This document shows, piece after piece, positions 9,717-22,345 of a DNA stretch of 64,000 bases (its first letter is position 1; every line of letters begins with the position of its first letter). Location: NCBI GenBank assembly GCA_963965975.1, contig OZ014413.1, positions 10,460,601 to 10,524,600 of the forward strand, given 5' to 3'. The position numbers and the translations under genes are program-made. This DNA comes from Xestospongia bergquistia. Taxonomy: Eukaryota > Porifera > Demospongiae > Haplosclerida > Petrosiidae. The notes under the pieces are model-generated. The model searched no databases. It saw only the letters and a program-made list of their open reading frames with translations, and had not been told where the DNA came from.

Positions 9717-12700
9717 TTACGAAGGGCTTCGAGGAGATCTTGATGATCTCTTTTTATGACTACGATGAGTTGATCCTCCCTCATCTGGTGACGTACTACG
9801 ATGCCGACGACTCTTTTCATGTCTCCGTTCCTCACGTCTCCTCTGTAACAAAAAATAACCCAATCAATATAGTTTAGAGAAGAGGTCCAGTTAGTTATTT
9901 GACAGGTGTAAGACTGTGCCCAATTATGAAGGCAAAGACAACTAACCATTCCATAGTCCCACACAACACTCAGTCTCCCATCATATAAATGTTCCTACAA
10001 TGTTGCTTAACTTTAATGACATATCAACTAAGACCACTTGACTACTCCTTTAGTTTCCATGACAACACATACTATATTTACTTACATGTTCTCTTTTTTC
10101 TCTTTCATGACGCTCACTTCTCCCTCTCTCTCTTTCCCTATCTCTTTCTCTATCACGATAATCCCGGTGTCTGTGTCTGTCACGAGAACGTGAACGAGAT
10201 CTGGGATGATGACGATGGTCTCGCGAACGTTCCTTTGGTCGTTCTCGTCTGGGGTGTCTGGAAGTACAAAGTAGTAATATTAATTTAATTAATATTATAA
10301 TTAAAAGGATGACCACTTTTAAAGGTACGTGACATTATTGTCTACTGGTACATATAGACATACCTTTTATTAGTTTCCTCAGGCTCACTGCTATGTCCGC
10401 TGGTACTACTACTTCTTGGAGAACGACTACCTCCTCTGTGATATCCTTCTAACATTTCAGGAGGGGGAGCTCCCATTGAGGGATCCCATGGGAAACTAGG
10501 TGGGAAACCCATGACTTCTGGAGGCAAGAGTTGTCCTCTTTCGTCCATGGGAGGAGGTCCACGAGGATGGTCTCCAGGGAAACCAAAGGGTGGAGGCATA
10601 CCTAGATCAAATAAATATTTGTCTATTCATCTGACCATCTGTCCATTACCTGGCATAGGAGGAGGGAAAGGTGGGACAGTACCAGGAAGTGGTGGCGGGA
10701 AACCTGGGGGGAATTCGTGTCTGATTGGTGGGGGTGGAAACATGGCTGCAGCCATTGCAGCTGCCATATCTTGAGACGAGGGAGGAAGCATGGGTAAATG
10801 AGGGGGAGGCATCCCAGGAGCTAGAGAGAAGACAAATTGATCAAACATCATGTCTGAAAATGCATTTGTCATGTAAATGCATGTATTGTAAAGAGTTAGA
10901 GGTCAAAGGTCATCAGACACTGAGGTATTCACAAAGCGGGAAGTTGCTAGTATTAATATGGGGTCATTTACAATCATGTATATAATTGAATTGTTACAAG
11001 ACTTACGAGGGAGAATTGGGGGTTTTGTAGGCATAATGGGCGGGACAGGAGGTGGGACATGTTGACTACATTGAGGAAGGATGGAGGGTTAAATGTAACA
11101 ATTATAAATCTAATTGGATAATTTACTCTGGAGGAGGTGTGGACTCTGTGCCTTCTGTCTTTATGTCAGCATTGAGATTCTCCTCTGTTCAATGATAATG
11201 AAGCATGTTGTCGCTATGGTAACAAAAATAACCTTTATCCTCTTGCGACTGAATGGTCCCAAGAAGTGGAGCACTCTGAGCAGACAGAACTTGGCTATAA
11301 TCTACAACAAAATCTTGACATGAAATTTTACCTATCTATTGGACAATCATAAATCCAAAACATACATATTATAAAATACATGTACATTTACTATACATGT
11401 ACATGTGACTACATCGTCCCTTCATGTACATATAATACAATAGGTTAGAAAATAGCTTCTTTCGAAATCTCTAAAATATCTCGAGCTCGATCTGACATAT
11501 ACTTTCAGCTGCCATCTGTCTACATTGTGACCTTTAACAATAACATGAAATGGACGATGGAGGTCACATGACATATAACCATGGCAACTAAAGATTTCAG
11601 TAGAATTATTCTCCAAGTCTACCTGTTGGCATTGGTTGCTGTAAACCCATGGACATCTCTAAACTGGGTGTGGTCACGGGCAAGGTAGGACCAGACATGG
11701 AGTTGACCTGGGAATAAAGAAGGGGTGTGGCCTTGGGGTGTGGTCTTCCCTGAAAACAAACTCTACAAGCATTAGTATTATATATTATCGTCACGTTACA
11801 TTTAGTTAAAAAAAGCTCTAGTTATTAAATATTATAATAACTAGAGTCACTTAAATAAAACATTTGTAATGTACATGTGTTTGTAACTGATTTTTGAGCA
11901 AGAAAATATGACAATATTGCATGTATACCAGAATATACCAGAATATACTAGAATATACTAGAATATACAATGTATTTATACGACAAACAATAGAGTCGTG
12001 TTTCATAATATAACATTCCCTAGTTATTAAAATTATAAATACTTCAGTACTAGCAATGTAGTGTTTGAGACGACTAACGCTTACAACAAATTTGCTAAGT
12101 TGAGTTGATTCATAACGCATTTTTCTCTGCTTGTCACAATAAAGTTTCCATGTTTCTTCTGTGAAACCATAATTGAAATAATCTGTGATATCAGCACCTG
12201 AGAGAGAGAGAGACAGACAGAGACAGAGACAGAGAGAGAGTTGGGAAGACAAAAAAATGAAGATATTATGGAACAGTTACACATATATACCTGGTTTCTG
12301 CCAAGGTTTGTCAATACTTTCTAGATCAAGGTCAGGTAAAGGTACTCCATTTATTAGAGGGACTGAATCAAGATCAACTTTCTTAGCAGGGACTAACCCT
12401 TCAGCTAAATAAATTATTACAGTATAACTCAGTAAAACACAGTATACTAACTCAGCAAATTGACATACCTGTTGCCCCTGGCAATGAAGGTAGTCTACCA
12501 TATCCAGTACGTCCATAACCAGTTGATGATGTGTTCATGATCTCTCCAATTGTAATCTTAACATCATCATCATCATCACTATCACTTCCCTCGTCTCCCT
12601 CTTCCTCTTCCTGGGATTGTTTTGTCTCCTCGCTAACTGGACCCACTTGAGTCTCGCTCTCGTCTTGACCTACCTCTTCATCCTATAGGAAATAAAACAA

Positions 12701-13581
12701 TGGATTGTTATAAAATTTGACAATCTTTACTTGACTCTGTTCTTCAGTAGACTCTGTAGTGTTGGACATCATATTTATTAATACAGCAGGTTCTGAGGAA
12801 ACTCTAGAGAAATTATTCCAAAAAAGTAACTAATTTTGTAACACAATAAATTTTAAATAATAAATGGTTCTAATTTATGTCCCATACTCAGTCAGGGGTT
12901 AATAGTACACCCTACAACTGACACCCATTAACAGTGACATACAAGGTATTAAACTATACCCTCCCTTAGCCCCTAATATTAATATACTGATCAGTTTAAT
13001 TAGATTGTCTATTATAGATCATCTAATAGTAATCATGAGTGTGGTCTATGACATCATATGACATCACAATACAGATCACATGACACATGCCTACAATTCG
13101 GCCTATTGGTCTTTTCGATCATCCCTTCAAGTAATTTTGGACCATTCAAAGAAATGGGCAATAATTAGAGAAGGTCAGTACCGCTAGCTCTTATGTTCTC
13201 ATTGACAAGATGTCATATGTGAACTGGTTGTGACCACACCTCCTAATTAATTGATCATCATCTCAGTATATCATATACAATAGTATGTATTATAGTATAG
13301 TTAGTTAATTAAGGGACATACCCTAATCCACTTGCAGCTTCAATTTCATCTAGGTCAGGAGTTTTAACTCTATGGTGATAAACATGTTTTAATAGTGGCT
13401 ATATTTGGCCACACCCACCTTCCATTTTCTAAGTTTGAAAGCAATTCCTTACTAAGAGGGGGATCTTCATCAACTGATACAAGAGATAAAATTAATACTT
13501 CAGTCCTTAACTGCTACAGAACTTACCACCATCTCCATACAACCACTGGTCATCATCAATAGCTTCCATTTCACTGGACAT
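9717..13581 (-). CDS. FIP1L1: Pre-mRNA 3'-end-processing factor FIP1
   Basis: FIP1 is the CPSF subunit that contacts poly(A) polymerase and U-rich RNA during nuclear polyadenylation. The start [18 protein letters not shown] at 13581 reads into a short splice at about 13527. Later exons give an acidic region (about 12684-12485, [17 protein letters not shown]) and the family signature in exons 12405-12291 and about 12196-12090: [20 protein letters not shown], then [20 protein letters not shown]. Next come Gly/Pro/Met-rich exons (about 11750-11000 and 10820-10365), an Arg/Asp/Ser-rich block (about 10258-10087) and a last exon 9842-9717 ending [13 protein letters not shown]. The domain order (acidic, Fip1 motif, proline-rich, RD/RS-rich) is that of the long metazoan form. 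The acceptor before the Fip1 exon is a (CT)n tract. The gene is head to head with TXNDC15, with 131 bases between starts. Confidence 0.93.
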
Positions 13582-13712
13582 GGTGTCAGACTATTCTATT
13601 AAGTGCCCATCACCACGTGGAATAAGGGGTCTTGGTGTGTATTAATATTCAACTTTTCGAGACCCTTCAAATCAAACAGGAAGTCACCTTTTATATACAT
13701 ATTGTCAAAGAA
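13582..13712. promoter_or_regulatory. Divergent intergenic promoter region FIP1L1/TXNDC15
   Basis: Only 131 bases separate the two start codons on opposite strands, so both 5' UTRs and any promoter must fit here. I see no clear TATA element. Confidence 0.6.
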
Positions 13713-15522
13713 ATGAAGCTATGGATTTTAGCTGGTATATGTGTCACTATAATAGTACTGTATACTACTTCAGAAGAAGATGATAATGCTAATCTCATTG
13801 ATGCCTCCAATAGGGTGGAGTCAAAAAATGTGCTGACTGATGAATTTCCACAACAGACAGCTGAACTCAATGGAAATTTAAGTCACTTATCACAAAATAA
13901 CAAATCGTTTAAATTTTCAGAACTTAATTTATCTAACATATCTCAGACTGAAAGCAATGTCACATCAAAGATCAGACATATTTGCACAGCAGAGGGAGGT
14001 TGTAGTCCACCCTTGACTTGTCGTAACATGAGTACATTAAACAATTCAAATGTCACTGATATCATTAATCAAAATAAAGTGGTCAATGTAACATCAGATC
14101 AACTACAATACATACTAGAGAACCCAAACTTCACTAATTCTTGTGTTCTGGTGTTCTTTTACACAGTATGGTGTACTTATAGTATGGAGTTTGTACCTGT
14201 CTATAATGTATTAGCAAAACATTTCCCTCAAATGCCTGTGTTAGCATATGATTTTGGAGCACAAAAAACGTAAGAAATATAATGTACCTCTTTCAGTAGT
14301 GTGTATTGTATATAATATAATGAGCTTTAATTTCATAACAGACTCTTATGGAGCATGCCATGTCTTATCCTCACTATGGAGGTTGAATAATGCACTATAG
14401 TAATGAGTTACTAGAACATATCCTTAACATGGAGGATGTCCTCAGATGAAAATATTCTCAGTATAGAGCTAGGTTAACTTCTAAACTAATAAAATATTTA
14501 TAATGAGAGGTTCCTATGATTATAATTAAATTATTATAAGACCCATCTATTATATTATCATTATGTTAGCATTATCTGTCCTTCCATTACTTAGAGAGAA
14601 ATACCTCTTAGCTTATGTACCTCGAGTTCTCCTCTATTATTCTGGACGTGGTGTATATAATATAGAAACTGACATGAACAGTGATGAAATCAAAGATATC
14701 TTAGCTAATATGACAGGTAATTATTATATTATACATTGTGTAGTAATAGATACTGAAGTTCAGTTATATAGGATGATTTTTGTCTGTGTCTTACCTGGTA
14801 TTATACTATGTTCATGTATGATATTTAGTGTCCCTGTGTGTCTCTATAATACTATATGTATTTGATGTTCAAGTTGAGTTTGGCCTCTGACTTAAAATTA
14901 TTAGAAAGAGACACTTTGTGTTGGCTGTGGGCCTACAGTGGTATTTAAATTATCTAAACTGTAGCAATATCTTTACTTCATTAGTGTATTAATTGCATGC
15001 AGACATTAATAATTGTTTGTATAACTGCAATAGAAATACTCATAAAAGTCTTATAAAGCATGTTATAATATAATGTAATCTAAGTTAGTATAATGAACAA
15101 CAAACACTTTAATAACACTAGGAAATAACATTTGTACTGTGAGGTCACACATGTCATGATCATGTTGATGACATAACTTACTCTTTTGAAGTTCCATAAC
15201 TACAGATCAAATTTTGAATATATTCTTCATATCAATTACATCATGATGAGGTCATTGCATGTAATTAATTAATTACATGTAGTTTATTTATTAATTAGGT
15301 TTTGATCCTTTGCCAATATCCAAGGAGGAGTGGGATGTTATTAATGAAGAGAGTCCCCTCCCACAAAAGTGGGAATTTGACTCCACCCATCTTCAAATTA
15401 GTGTGGCTGGATTGTTGTTAATTCTATTAGTTCATGTATTAAAGAGACCGCCTTTTATTATTTGGTTAACTAATTGTAAACAATTTTTTGTTACTTTATT
15501 TTCTAAATTTAAAACAGATTAA
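13713..15522 (+). CDS. TXNDC15: Thioredoxin domain-containing protein 15-like membrane protein
   Basis: I choose the ATG at 13713 because it starts a signal peptide, MKLWILAGICVTIIVLYTT; the longer frame would begin at a non-ATG. Exon 1 (to about 14271) carries many N-glycosylation sites and the first half of a thioredoxin fold, CVLVFFYTVWCTYSMEFVPV. The active site is WCTYS, with only one Cys, as in TXNDC15. A middle exon (about 14569-14716) reads LSVLPLLREKYLLAYVPRVL then LYYSGRGVYNIE and contains the cis-proline. The last exon 15300-15522 gives FDPLPISKEEWDVINEES followed by a transmembrane helix SVAGLLLILLVHVL and a short tail. TXNDC15 is an ER/ciliary-linked protein in vertebrates. The exon 1 to exon 2 junction does not phase cleanly in my reading, so a small exon may be missing between 14272 and 14568. 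Confidence 0.8.
14340..14480. repeat. Decayed copy of the 58-base ILK-intron satellite inside a TXNDC15 intron
   Basis: The stretch TCCTCACTATGGAGGTTGAA then TAATGCACTATAG, followed by ACTAGAACATATCC, lines up with the satellite unit at 29757-30993 (TCCTCAATATAGAGGTTGTA, TAATACACTAAAG, ACTAGAACAAGTGTCC). I judge them related by eye. Confidence 0.5.
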
Positions 15523-15984
15523 TTAAAAGATTATCATCAATAAAGTCCTATAGGTTTATATTAATAATGAAGAATTGATTAATTTTAGTATTCTAAGAAG
15601 TAGGAACAAAATGATATATAATTTAAATGTTAAAATCAATGTTCCTATGTGATGTTAGCTATTATTAGTAATCAGTAGTCCTTGTAAATTTGTGTCAAAT
15701 TGAGCAAGTTATTAACCATCAACAGCTTCACTTTTAAAAGCAAATGATTGTTAATTCATGTTATGTAAAAGACCAAAAATACAAGTGAAACACAAGGTTA
15801 GTACAAATTGCAACAAAATATTTCAACTTGTGATGAACATTTTAAGTACGAGACTTACTAATGTCATGTTGTATTATTATTGACCTAACCTATTTGTCAA
15901 CAGGTTTTGTATTCCACAAACTACAGGTGTAATGACTACATCATAATGTTCTCCTTATATATAATTGTATGTAGTGTAGTTATT

Positions 15985-16165
15985 AATTAGGTTGCCTATA
16001 TATCTAAGAAGGAATGATATATAATGAGAGTCCCCACTCAAATTTGAAAATTGACTCCACCCATTTTTAAAATAGTGTGGCTGGATTGTTTATTTTTATT
16101 ATTAACTTTTGGTCAACAAATAATTATTGTTTATTCTCTAAACTTAAAACAAAGTAAATGAACAA
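15985..16165 (+). pseudogene. Decayed duplicate of the last TXNDC15 exon
   Basis: From TATTAATTAGGTT onward it parallels 15288-15540: AGAGTCCCC, ATTGACTCCACCCAT, TAGTGTGGCTGGATTGTT and a TTCTCTAAACTTAAAAC end all recur in order, with deletions that break the frame. The acceptor-like ATTAATTAG is preserved. The rest of 15523-16368 holds nothing I recognise. Confidence 0.75.
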
Positions 16166-16368
16166 TAAAGATAGTTATATAGCTACAAATGCTATGTAGC
16201 TTTAATTATTAACATTACTTATTAATAGGACAGCTAATTAATACTAATACATATTCAATAAAAGAAATAACTTCCTGTCAAACACTGTCACTTGCAATTT
16301 TTTCTTTAAATACAAATATCTAAACAAATTAACTCACACCATTGTGTTATATAGTGAACATTTTAATA

Positions 16369-19300
16369 TTATAATGATATGTAACGAGTGCTAATTTTCG
16401 TTGCATTTAGCAATGAAGAAAATGTGTCTATACAAGGACAGCTACTAGTAATCACCAATTCTTTAAGATTTGTATTTTTAGTTATTAGACTTTCTTCATT
16501 CAAATTCAGTCCACAGTTCATACTGGTATCACGATCAATGTTAACAAGATAACAAAGTAGTTCTAGTTTTTCCAGAGATGAAGGAGATAACAGCATATGA
16601 ATGGGTGGATACTCACGGTATGATACTAATGTGAGTCGTAAATATCTAAGTTGTCTTCCTGGTTGAATTAGTCGTACAATTGAAGATATCTCCTTTTTTA
16701 TTCCATTTATTGTAATACTGAGTTCCTCTAAATAATGCAAAGCTATCAGACGATGACGAAACTTGTAATTACTATAAGCAGCATGTGTTATTAATAAAGG
16801 ATCATTATAGTGGTAAGTTATTAAGGATCTCAGTTTACTAGTATTAGCTTTAGCTAGTGACGACAGTATAGTATCCCAGTATGGACAATTAACACTAATC
16901 TTCAATTCTTTTAGATTTGTGTTCTGAGATATTAGACTTGTGTTGAAATTGACTTCACAGGTTAAATATATGGATTTATGAATGCTACAAAATAGTTGCA
17001 GTTTTTCTAAAGATGAAGGATACAATAGCTTATAACTAGGTGGACAGCCAATGTTCCTGTACAATGAGAGATACAATTTAAGATGTCTAAGTGGTCTCCC
17101 TGGTTGAATGAGTGGTACAACAGAAGATACTTCTTCATGAGTTCCACTTAATGACATAACTAGTTCTTTTAAATACTTGAAAGAAAGTAGATGAGTACAA
17201 ATTTTGCTACATGGTAGACGATTGTGTCCTGGAAACACAGACCTAACTTCTGCTTTCAAAATAATATCCATATAGTAAGATTTTTGCAGTTTTATAGATC
17301 TCAATTGAGTAGTACTAACTAATGAGAAAATGGTCATTGGACACTCAAAACCAATTACCAATTCTTTTAAGTTTTTATTCTCAGATAGTTGTCTGGTGAA
17401 ATTGATTTTACAGTGAGCACTAGTGATTCTTACAGCATTACTAGGCTTGCATTGAAGTTCTAATTTTTCCAGAGATGAAGGATAAAAGAGCATGTCAAGA
17501 GGTGGACAATCATCATATGTTAATGTCAGTTTAAGATGTTTAATAGGTCTTCCTGGTTTAATGAGTGGTATTAATGAAGAAAACTCTTCATAAGTCCCTT
17601 CTAAATGAATAGTAAGCTCTTTCAAGTGATCCAATTTTTGTAGGTGAACACAAATCTCATTACACGATATGGGAAAATGGTAATGCAGCAGTTGTAGGCG
17701 TGGAAATGACTTAGTTATGTTGATGACATATGAGTCAATTGTTTTTATAAATGTTAGACCTTTTATTGCCACTTTAAATTGTTGGAACAGCTGCATGCTT
17801 TTGAAGTGAAAAGATTCAATGTTTTTCAATGTTAACCATCCACGAGGTTCTTTTGGAGAAGATTGCAAACCTTCAGAAAGAAACTTATAATTGTCTTCAG
17901 ATATAATCTCTATATCAAGTGATATGTTATAATGCAATATTAAGTAGCCAACAATGTAGTAATCTAATGGTTCCATGTGTAATGTTGATGGATTTGATAG
18001 ATGTCGATTTTGATACTTATTACTTAATTGAGGTGACTCATATATACATCTGGCAAATAGAGTGGAATAGACCTCTGATTCTGATAATACTGTAAAAGTA
18101 TGGTCATCTGACTCTATTTGAAGTTTTGCAGTTATTCCAGCATAAAATATAAGAACAATTTGAAGATTCTTAGAATGTTGCATTAAAGATATATGTTGAA
18201 AATGACTGGTCCCCTTATTTATTGACATACTTACTAGTGTCTTAGTAAATTCATTTGGAAAGTCAAACCAAGACTTTTTTAAAGGCAACGTGATAAACAA
18301 AAACATCTCTTTAGCCAATTCCTTTGGTTTATTAGCAATATAAAAAGCAGCCAAGTATTCCTGTAGTGTTGTATGAAGGAAGCTACTAATACATTGTGTA
18401 CCACTGGATACACTAAAACCACAGGTGGTATTCATTAATCCAAGATTGTCCTTTATATCAGTCATCACAGTATTATTAAAAATGTATTGTTGTGCTCTCA
18501 CTCCATCATATGCTAACTTTGTAAGCTTCCAAAATTCATCCTGAGCACTGTGAGCTGTCTTTGGAAAACGTTTAAAATCCTCTTTACACATTAATTTTGA
18601 GGGCATTTCATAATCTCTAGGAACTTGTTTCTTGTCTAGAAGATGTTTTAATATATGTGCTCGAGTGAATGCATCATAGAGTTCAGTCATTGTCTTTGGA
18701 AATTGAAGTTTTCTAGTGTAGCTCTCATCATAAACTCTACAGATAATACCTGCATTTAATGGAATATACATTAACCTCTTAATTACAGGAGTACTATTAT
18801 AATATTTAATAAAAGATGTTAGCTGGTCAGGTTTGTCCTTAAAATATGCTTTTGCATATTCTTCAATTCTTGAAGAGTTAAAACCAACAATCACAATTCG
18901 TTTTGCACTGTTTTTGTTATTCTCAAAAAAGTGGACTAATGGACCACTTGCTGTAGGTCGACTAGTTACTAACACAGTAGACTTTTCCAAGATATCTCCT
19001 TCAATAAGACGACAATAAAAGGAGCCTTCTTGTCTTTGATAATATGGTAGTTCATCAAAACCATCCAAAATCCAAAGAACACTTTCTCCATATGTTTTAT
19101 ATAACTGTTGTTCTATTTCCTTCATGTTACTATTAGGATCTTTTGGTAATAAGTCATATAATGTAGTAGCATGTTGTATATCACGTAATTGAACAAGAAT
19201 AACAAGAGAAAATTGTTTCAAATGATTGTCAGCTGTGGGATTTCTTGCCCATCTTTGACAAATTTCTTTAGCCAAGGTACTTTTACCAATACCTGGTGCT

Positions 19301-20656
19301 CCTTCTATTAGAACAAACTTGAGGTCCTCAGAGTGGTTTAGTGGTTTTAAGAAGTCATCAAATATAATCTGTCTTTTCATCTTCAGAATTTGTTCAGGGC
19401 TAGCGCTAAAACGCTCACTGAACTCATCAGGTGACACGTTTTCTATCTCAACAGCAGTTAAGGGAATGTACAGTTTTGAAGAATGTGGGGACGATTTTGT
19501 TTTAGTAATGGACATGTACCTCATTTTAAGAAAGCTGGGATATTTTCCATACAAATAACATGGAAACAATAAGCTGACAATTACTGCCATTGTTATCCCA
19601 AACAAAACAAAGTAACAACTCACCGTAGTTACCAAAGGTTTATTGTATATAGGTACATATGGTATTCCATTATGATGATAATAAGCTATAAACAAAAAAT
19701 AAAAAACATATTAGATATTTACAAGTGTCAATAATAATATTTATTATTGCACACATACAATTTTCATACCAACACCCACAGGTACATTCCTAAGCTGTGA
19801 CAAGTCTACTCTTCCATCACAAACATTAATATTTCTCTATAGGCTAAATATGTATATAAATAATATGCCTGTGACTACAGGTTGTAGTAAAGTAATTATT
19901 GCATTCCTAAGCATGACTGAGCTATACATTATACATGCATAGAAACTAAGATGATACTTTGCTATATGCTGTTTGAATTAATTGCCTTGTGTTAAAGCAT
20001 TCAGCATAAATGAATAATAATACCATACATATTAAAAAGTTATTATTTCTAAGGCCCTTTCTCCAGAAAACTCGCACAAAATTGCTCTTTAAATCTTTAG
20101 TTAGATGAATATATAATTAGAATTCAATACTATAAAGTCTCCAATAAAATCTAGGGAAATGTAAAAAGAGCTTGGAATGCATTCTATAATGAATTCTGAA
20201 ATTCATGGTAATTATTACAGTATATAAATCATAATATATTTTGAACAAACAATGGATTAATTAGTATAATGTTTTATTAATTACAAAACTGTTTGTTTCC
20301 TTTTTTACTTCGATATGCAAGATTCCATTGTTTTTGAAACATCACTTACGTATACTACCATTCCTTAGTGCATCTTCATAATCCTTAGCAATTCTATTCA
20401 ATCCAATGACTTCCAGTCTCAACGTATCAAGAATTTTTTGTCTGGTCGGGTAAGGATTCCTATCCAACCACAACTGAAACATCTTCATTGTTCTATGATG
20501 AATATTTTCATTTTGCAACAGGTTGATGCCATTTAAGTCTGCAGAATCTAGCCCAAGTTGAGTTCCAAAAAGATGCCAATCAGAGCCTAGTCTGACGTAC
20601 TTGGTTAACTCTGTAAGTGTTGGCTTTCCATTAAGGAATTGCGTTTTGTCAGCCAT
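16369..20656 (-). CDS. NLR-type receptor 1: Death - membrane helix - NACHT - LRR
   Basis: Exon 1 (20656-20350) encodes a death domain, MADKTQFLNGKPTLTELTKY through KMFQLWLDRNPYPTR. An in-frame TAA just precedes this ATG, which fixes the start. It splices in phase (donor C|GTAAGT, acceptor TTTATAG) to a long exon 19685-16369. That exon has a hydrophobic helix VTTVSCYFVLFGITMAVIVS at its residues 22-41, then a NACHT NTPase with Walker A GAPGIGKST (about 132-140) and Walker B LWILDGFDELP. Leucine-rich modules of about 150 residues follow, each containing PLIQPGRPL-like and YPSSLEKLELLC-like segments. NACHT proteins of this plan are innate immune sensors that oligomerise on ligand binding, and sponges have many. 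The helix between Death and NACHT is unusual for cytosolic NLRs. The gene is paralogous to 23448-28277. Confidence 0.9.
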
Positions 20657-21051
20657 TTAGGCGTAGCTCGTGATCACTATGATACTATTACCTGCCCCTA
20701 AAAATGTTCACTGAATATTACCGGGCCCCCGCATAAAATTATTATGAACCTGGACACAATAAAGAGAAATCTATTAATCATTACATTTTATTTAGTATCT
20801 ATTGTGGCATAGATCTCTATAGTAAATAAATACAATTTTGTCACAGGATTATACCTAACCAACAATATTTATATAAATGACTAAATTAATATTAATTTAA
20901 TTGTGTGTAAAATAAAACATACTTTATAACAAAACATTACATAATAAAAATTGAGAAAATCTACAATCACTAATCAACTATCAGATTTAATGTTGTATAT
21001 ACTATCTTTTGCTAAACTAGAGAGGTGTGATGTAATAATGATTTATGCAAT
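20657..21051. other. Duplicated spacer between NLR1 and the ILK fragment
   Basis: The sequence follows 28293-28671 closely, including the GGCGTAGCTC motif just upstream of the Met and the TATTGTGAC/ATAGATCTCTATAGTAAA segment. It is part of a tandem segmental duplication and contains no gene. Confidence 0.75.
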
Positions 21052-22090
21052 CTAAAAATCAGAGACATTTAATTTCTCCATTATTGGCTCAATGCAATCA
21101 AATTTAGGTCTCTTGCTGGGATCAGCATTCCAACAAATATCAATAATTCTTTGTAAATGTGAGTTAACAAACTGTGAAATTATAGGATGAGCATTCTCAC
21201 GAGCAATCTAAATAATAAAAAGACAACAATACCATTAGATATAATAGATCATGTGACCATTGTTTGAAAGGATCATTAACCTCTATATATTAGACCAATG
21301 CAATAACCAATACTAACTAATCAATGTACATGTACATGTATTAACTAACCACAAACATTGTTAACTAACCACAAACATTGTTTAATATTACTATCCATTG
21401 TTCCAAGTTAATCAATATCCTCTCTACTACTGGTCACTGTACATATATCAACTGATCATTACACTAATATATTATCTTAATTATATTACTAACCTTTAGT
21501 CCAGCCATCATTGGTGATAGACCAACATATGGGATCTTGCCTGTAGCTATCTCCCAAAGAATAAGAGCAAAACTATACATGTCAGCTGCTCTTTTATCAA
21601 TCTCATCTGGTCTCTTTTGTAGAACTAATAAGAAATTAATAATCTATAGTTTAACACACTTTGAATATATATGTATATAAGTTTATATCTCCAATATTAT
21701 AAATCCTTTATCAACTAATTCCATCCATTCATTTATTATCTATCTATTATTTTACAGACCTTCAGGAGCACACCATTGTGGATGATAGATATGATTGCTG
21801 TCCATAAATGAGAAACGATATCGTGATAAATCTAGTTTAGCAGTGAGATCATTATCAATCTAAAAATAGAACAAAGAGTACTAACTCCAGTATATATTGT
21901 AATAAACTTTGTTCTTAAGGAAATGTAGAATGGATAAATTAATGGATAAATGGACGGATGATACAATATAGTCTTACCACAATACTGTGAGGGTTGAGAT
22001 CAAATCTATTGACAATAGCCTCTATACTGTGGATATGACGCATTCCATGACAAACATCTTTAGCTAATTTGACACCTTCTTGTAAATTTA
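21052..22090 (-). pseudogene. Truncated ILK copy (3' four exons only)
   Basis: Four exons near-identical to the ILK gene at 28672-34276 are present with their introns: LAKDVCHGMRHIHSIEAIVN; LDLSRYRFSFMDSNHIYHPQ; DEIDKRAADMYSFALILWEI; and IARENAHPIISQFVNSHLQR ending NVSDF with TAG at 21054-21052. Everything 5' of about 22090 (ankyrin repeats, N-lobe) is absent, and the exon is cut inside NLQEG and joined to NLR-derived sequence. Open frames are intact and splice sites preserved, so transcription is possible, but the protein could not be a working ILK. Confidence 0.85.
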
Positions 22091-22345
22091 ATATAATTTT
22101 ATACCTTTTCACTACCACTTTAGGTAACTGAAACAACTTGTCTGAATCACGATCATCATAGATTTCCAATGTTAATTGTCCTTGAAGTTTTTTTGGAGGC
22201 AATGGAAGGGCTTTAGGCCTTTAGCAATAAAACCACAATTGTCTCCAGATGTAATCTTTACATCTAGTAAAATATTATAATGTTATATTACAATACAGTG
22301 ATCTAATGGTTTCATTGATGAATCAATTGACAGATGCTGACTTGA
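22091..22345 (-). pseudogene. NLR leucine-rich fragment fused to the ILK fragment
   Basis: The minus strand reads PPKKLQGQLTLEIYDDRDSD then KLFQLPKVVVK, matching PPKKLQGQLKLKIIGDLDSD in NLR2 (about 24840-24960). The frame runs on into the ILK piece, giving a chimeric open frame of 87 codons (22202-21939) with an ATG. Further upstream it decays. Confidence 0.75.

Noticed and set aside
13632-13712. Longer N-terminus for TXNDC15
   Set aside because: It would begin at a TTG; the ATG at 13713 starts a proper signal peptide.
19686-19695. Independent start of the NLR1 NACHT exon
   Set aside because: The apparent start is a TTG inside the intron acceptor. A death-domain exon joins in phase.
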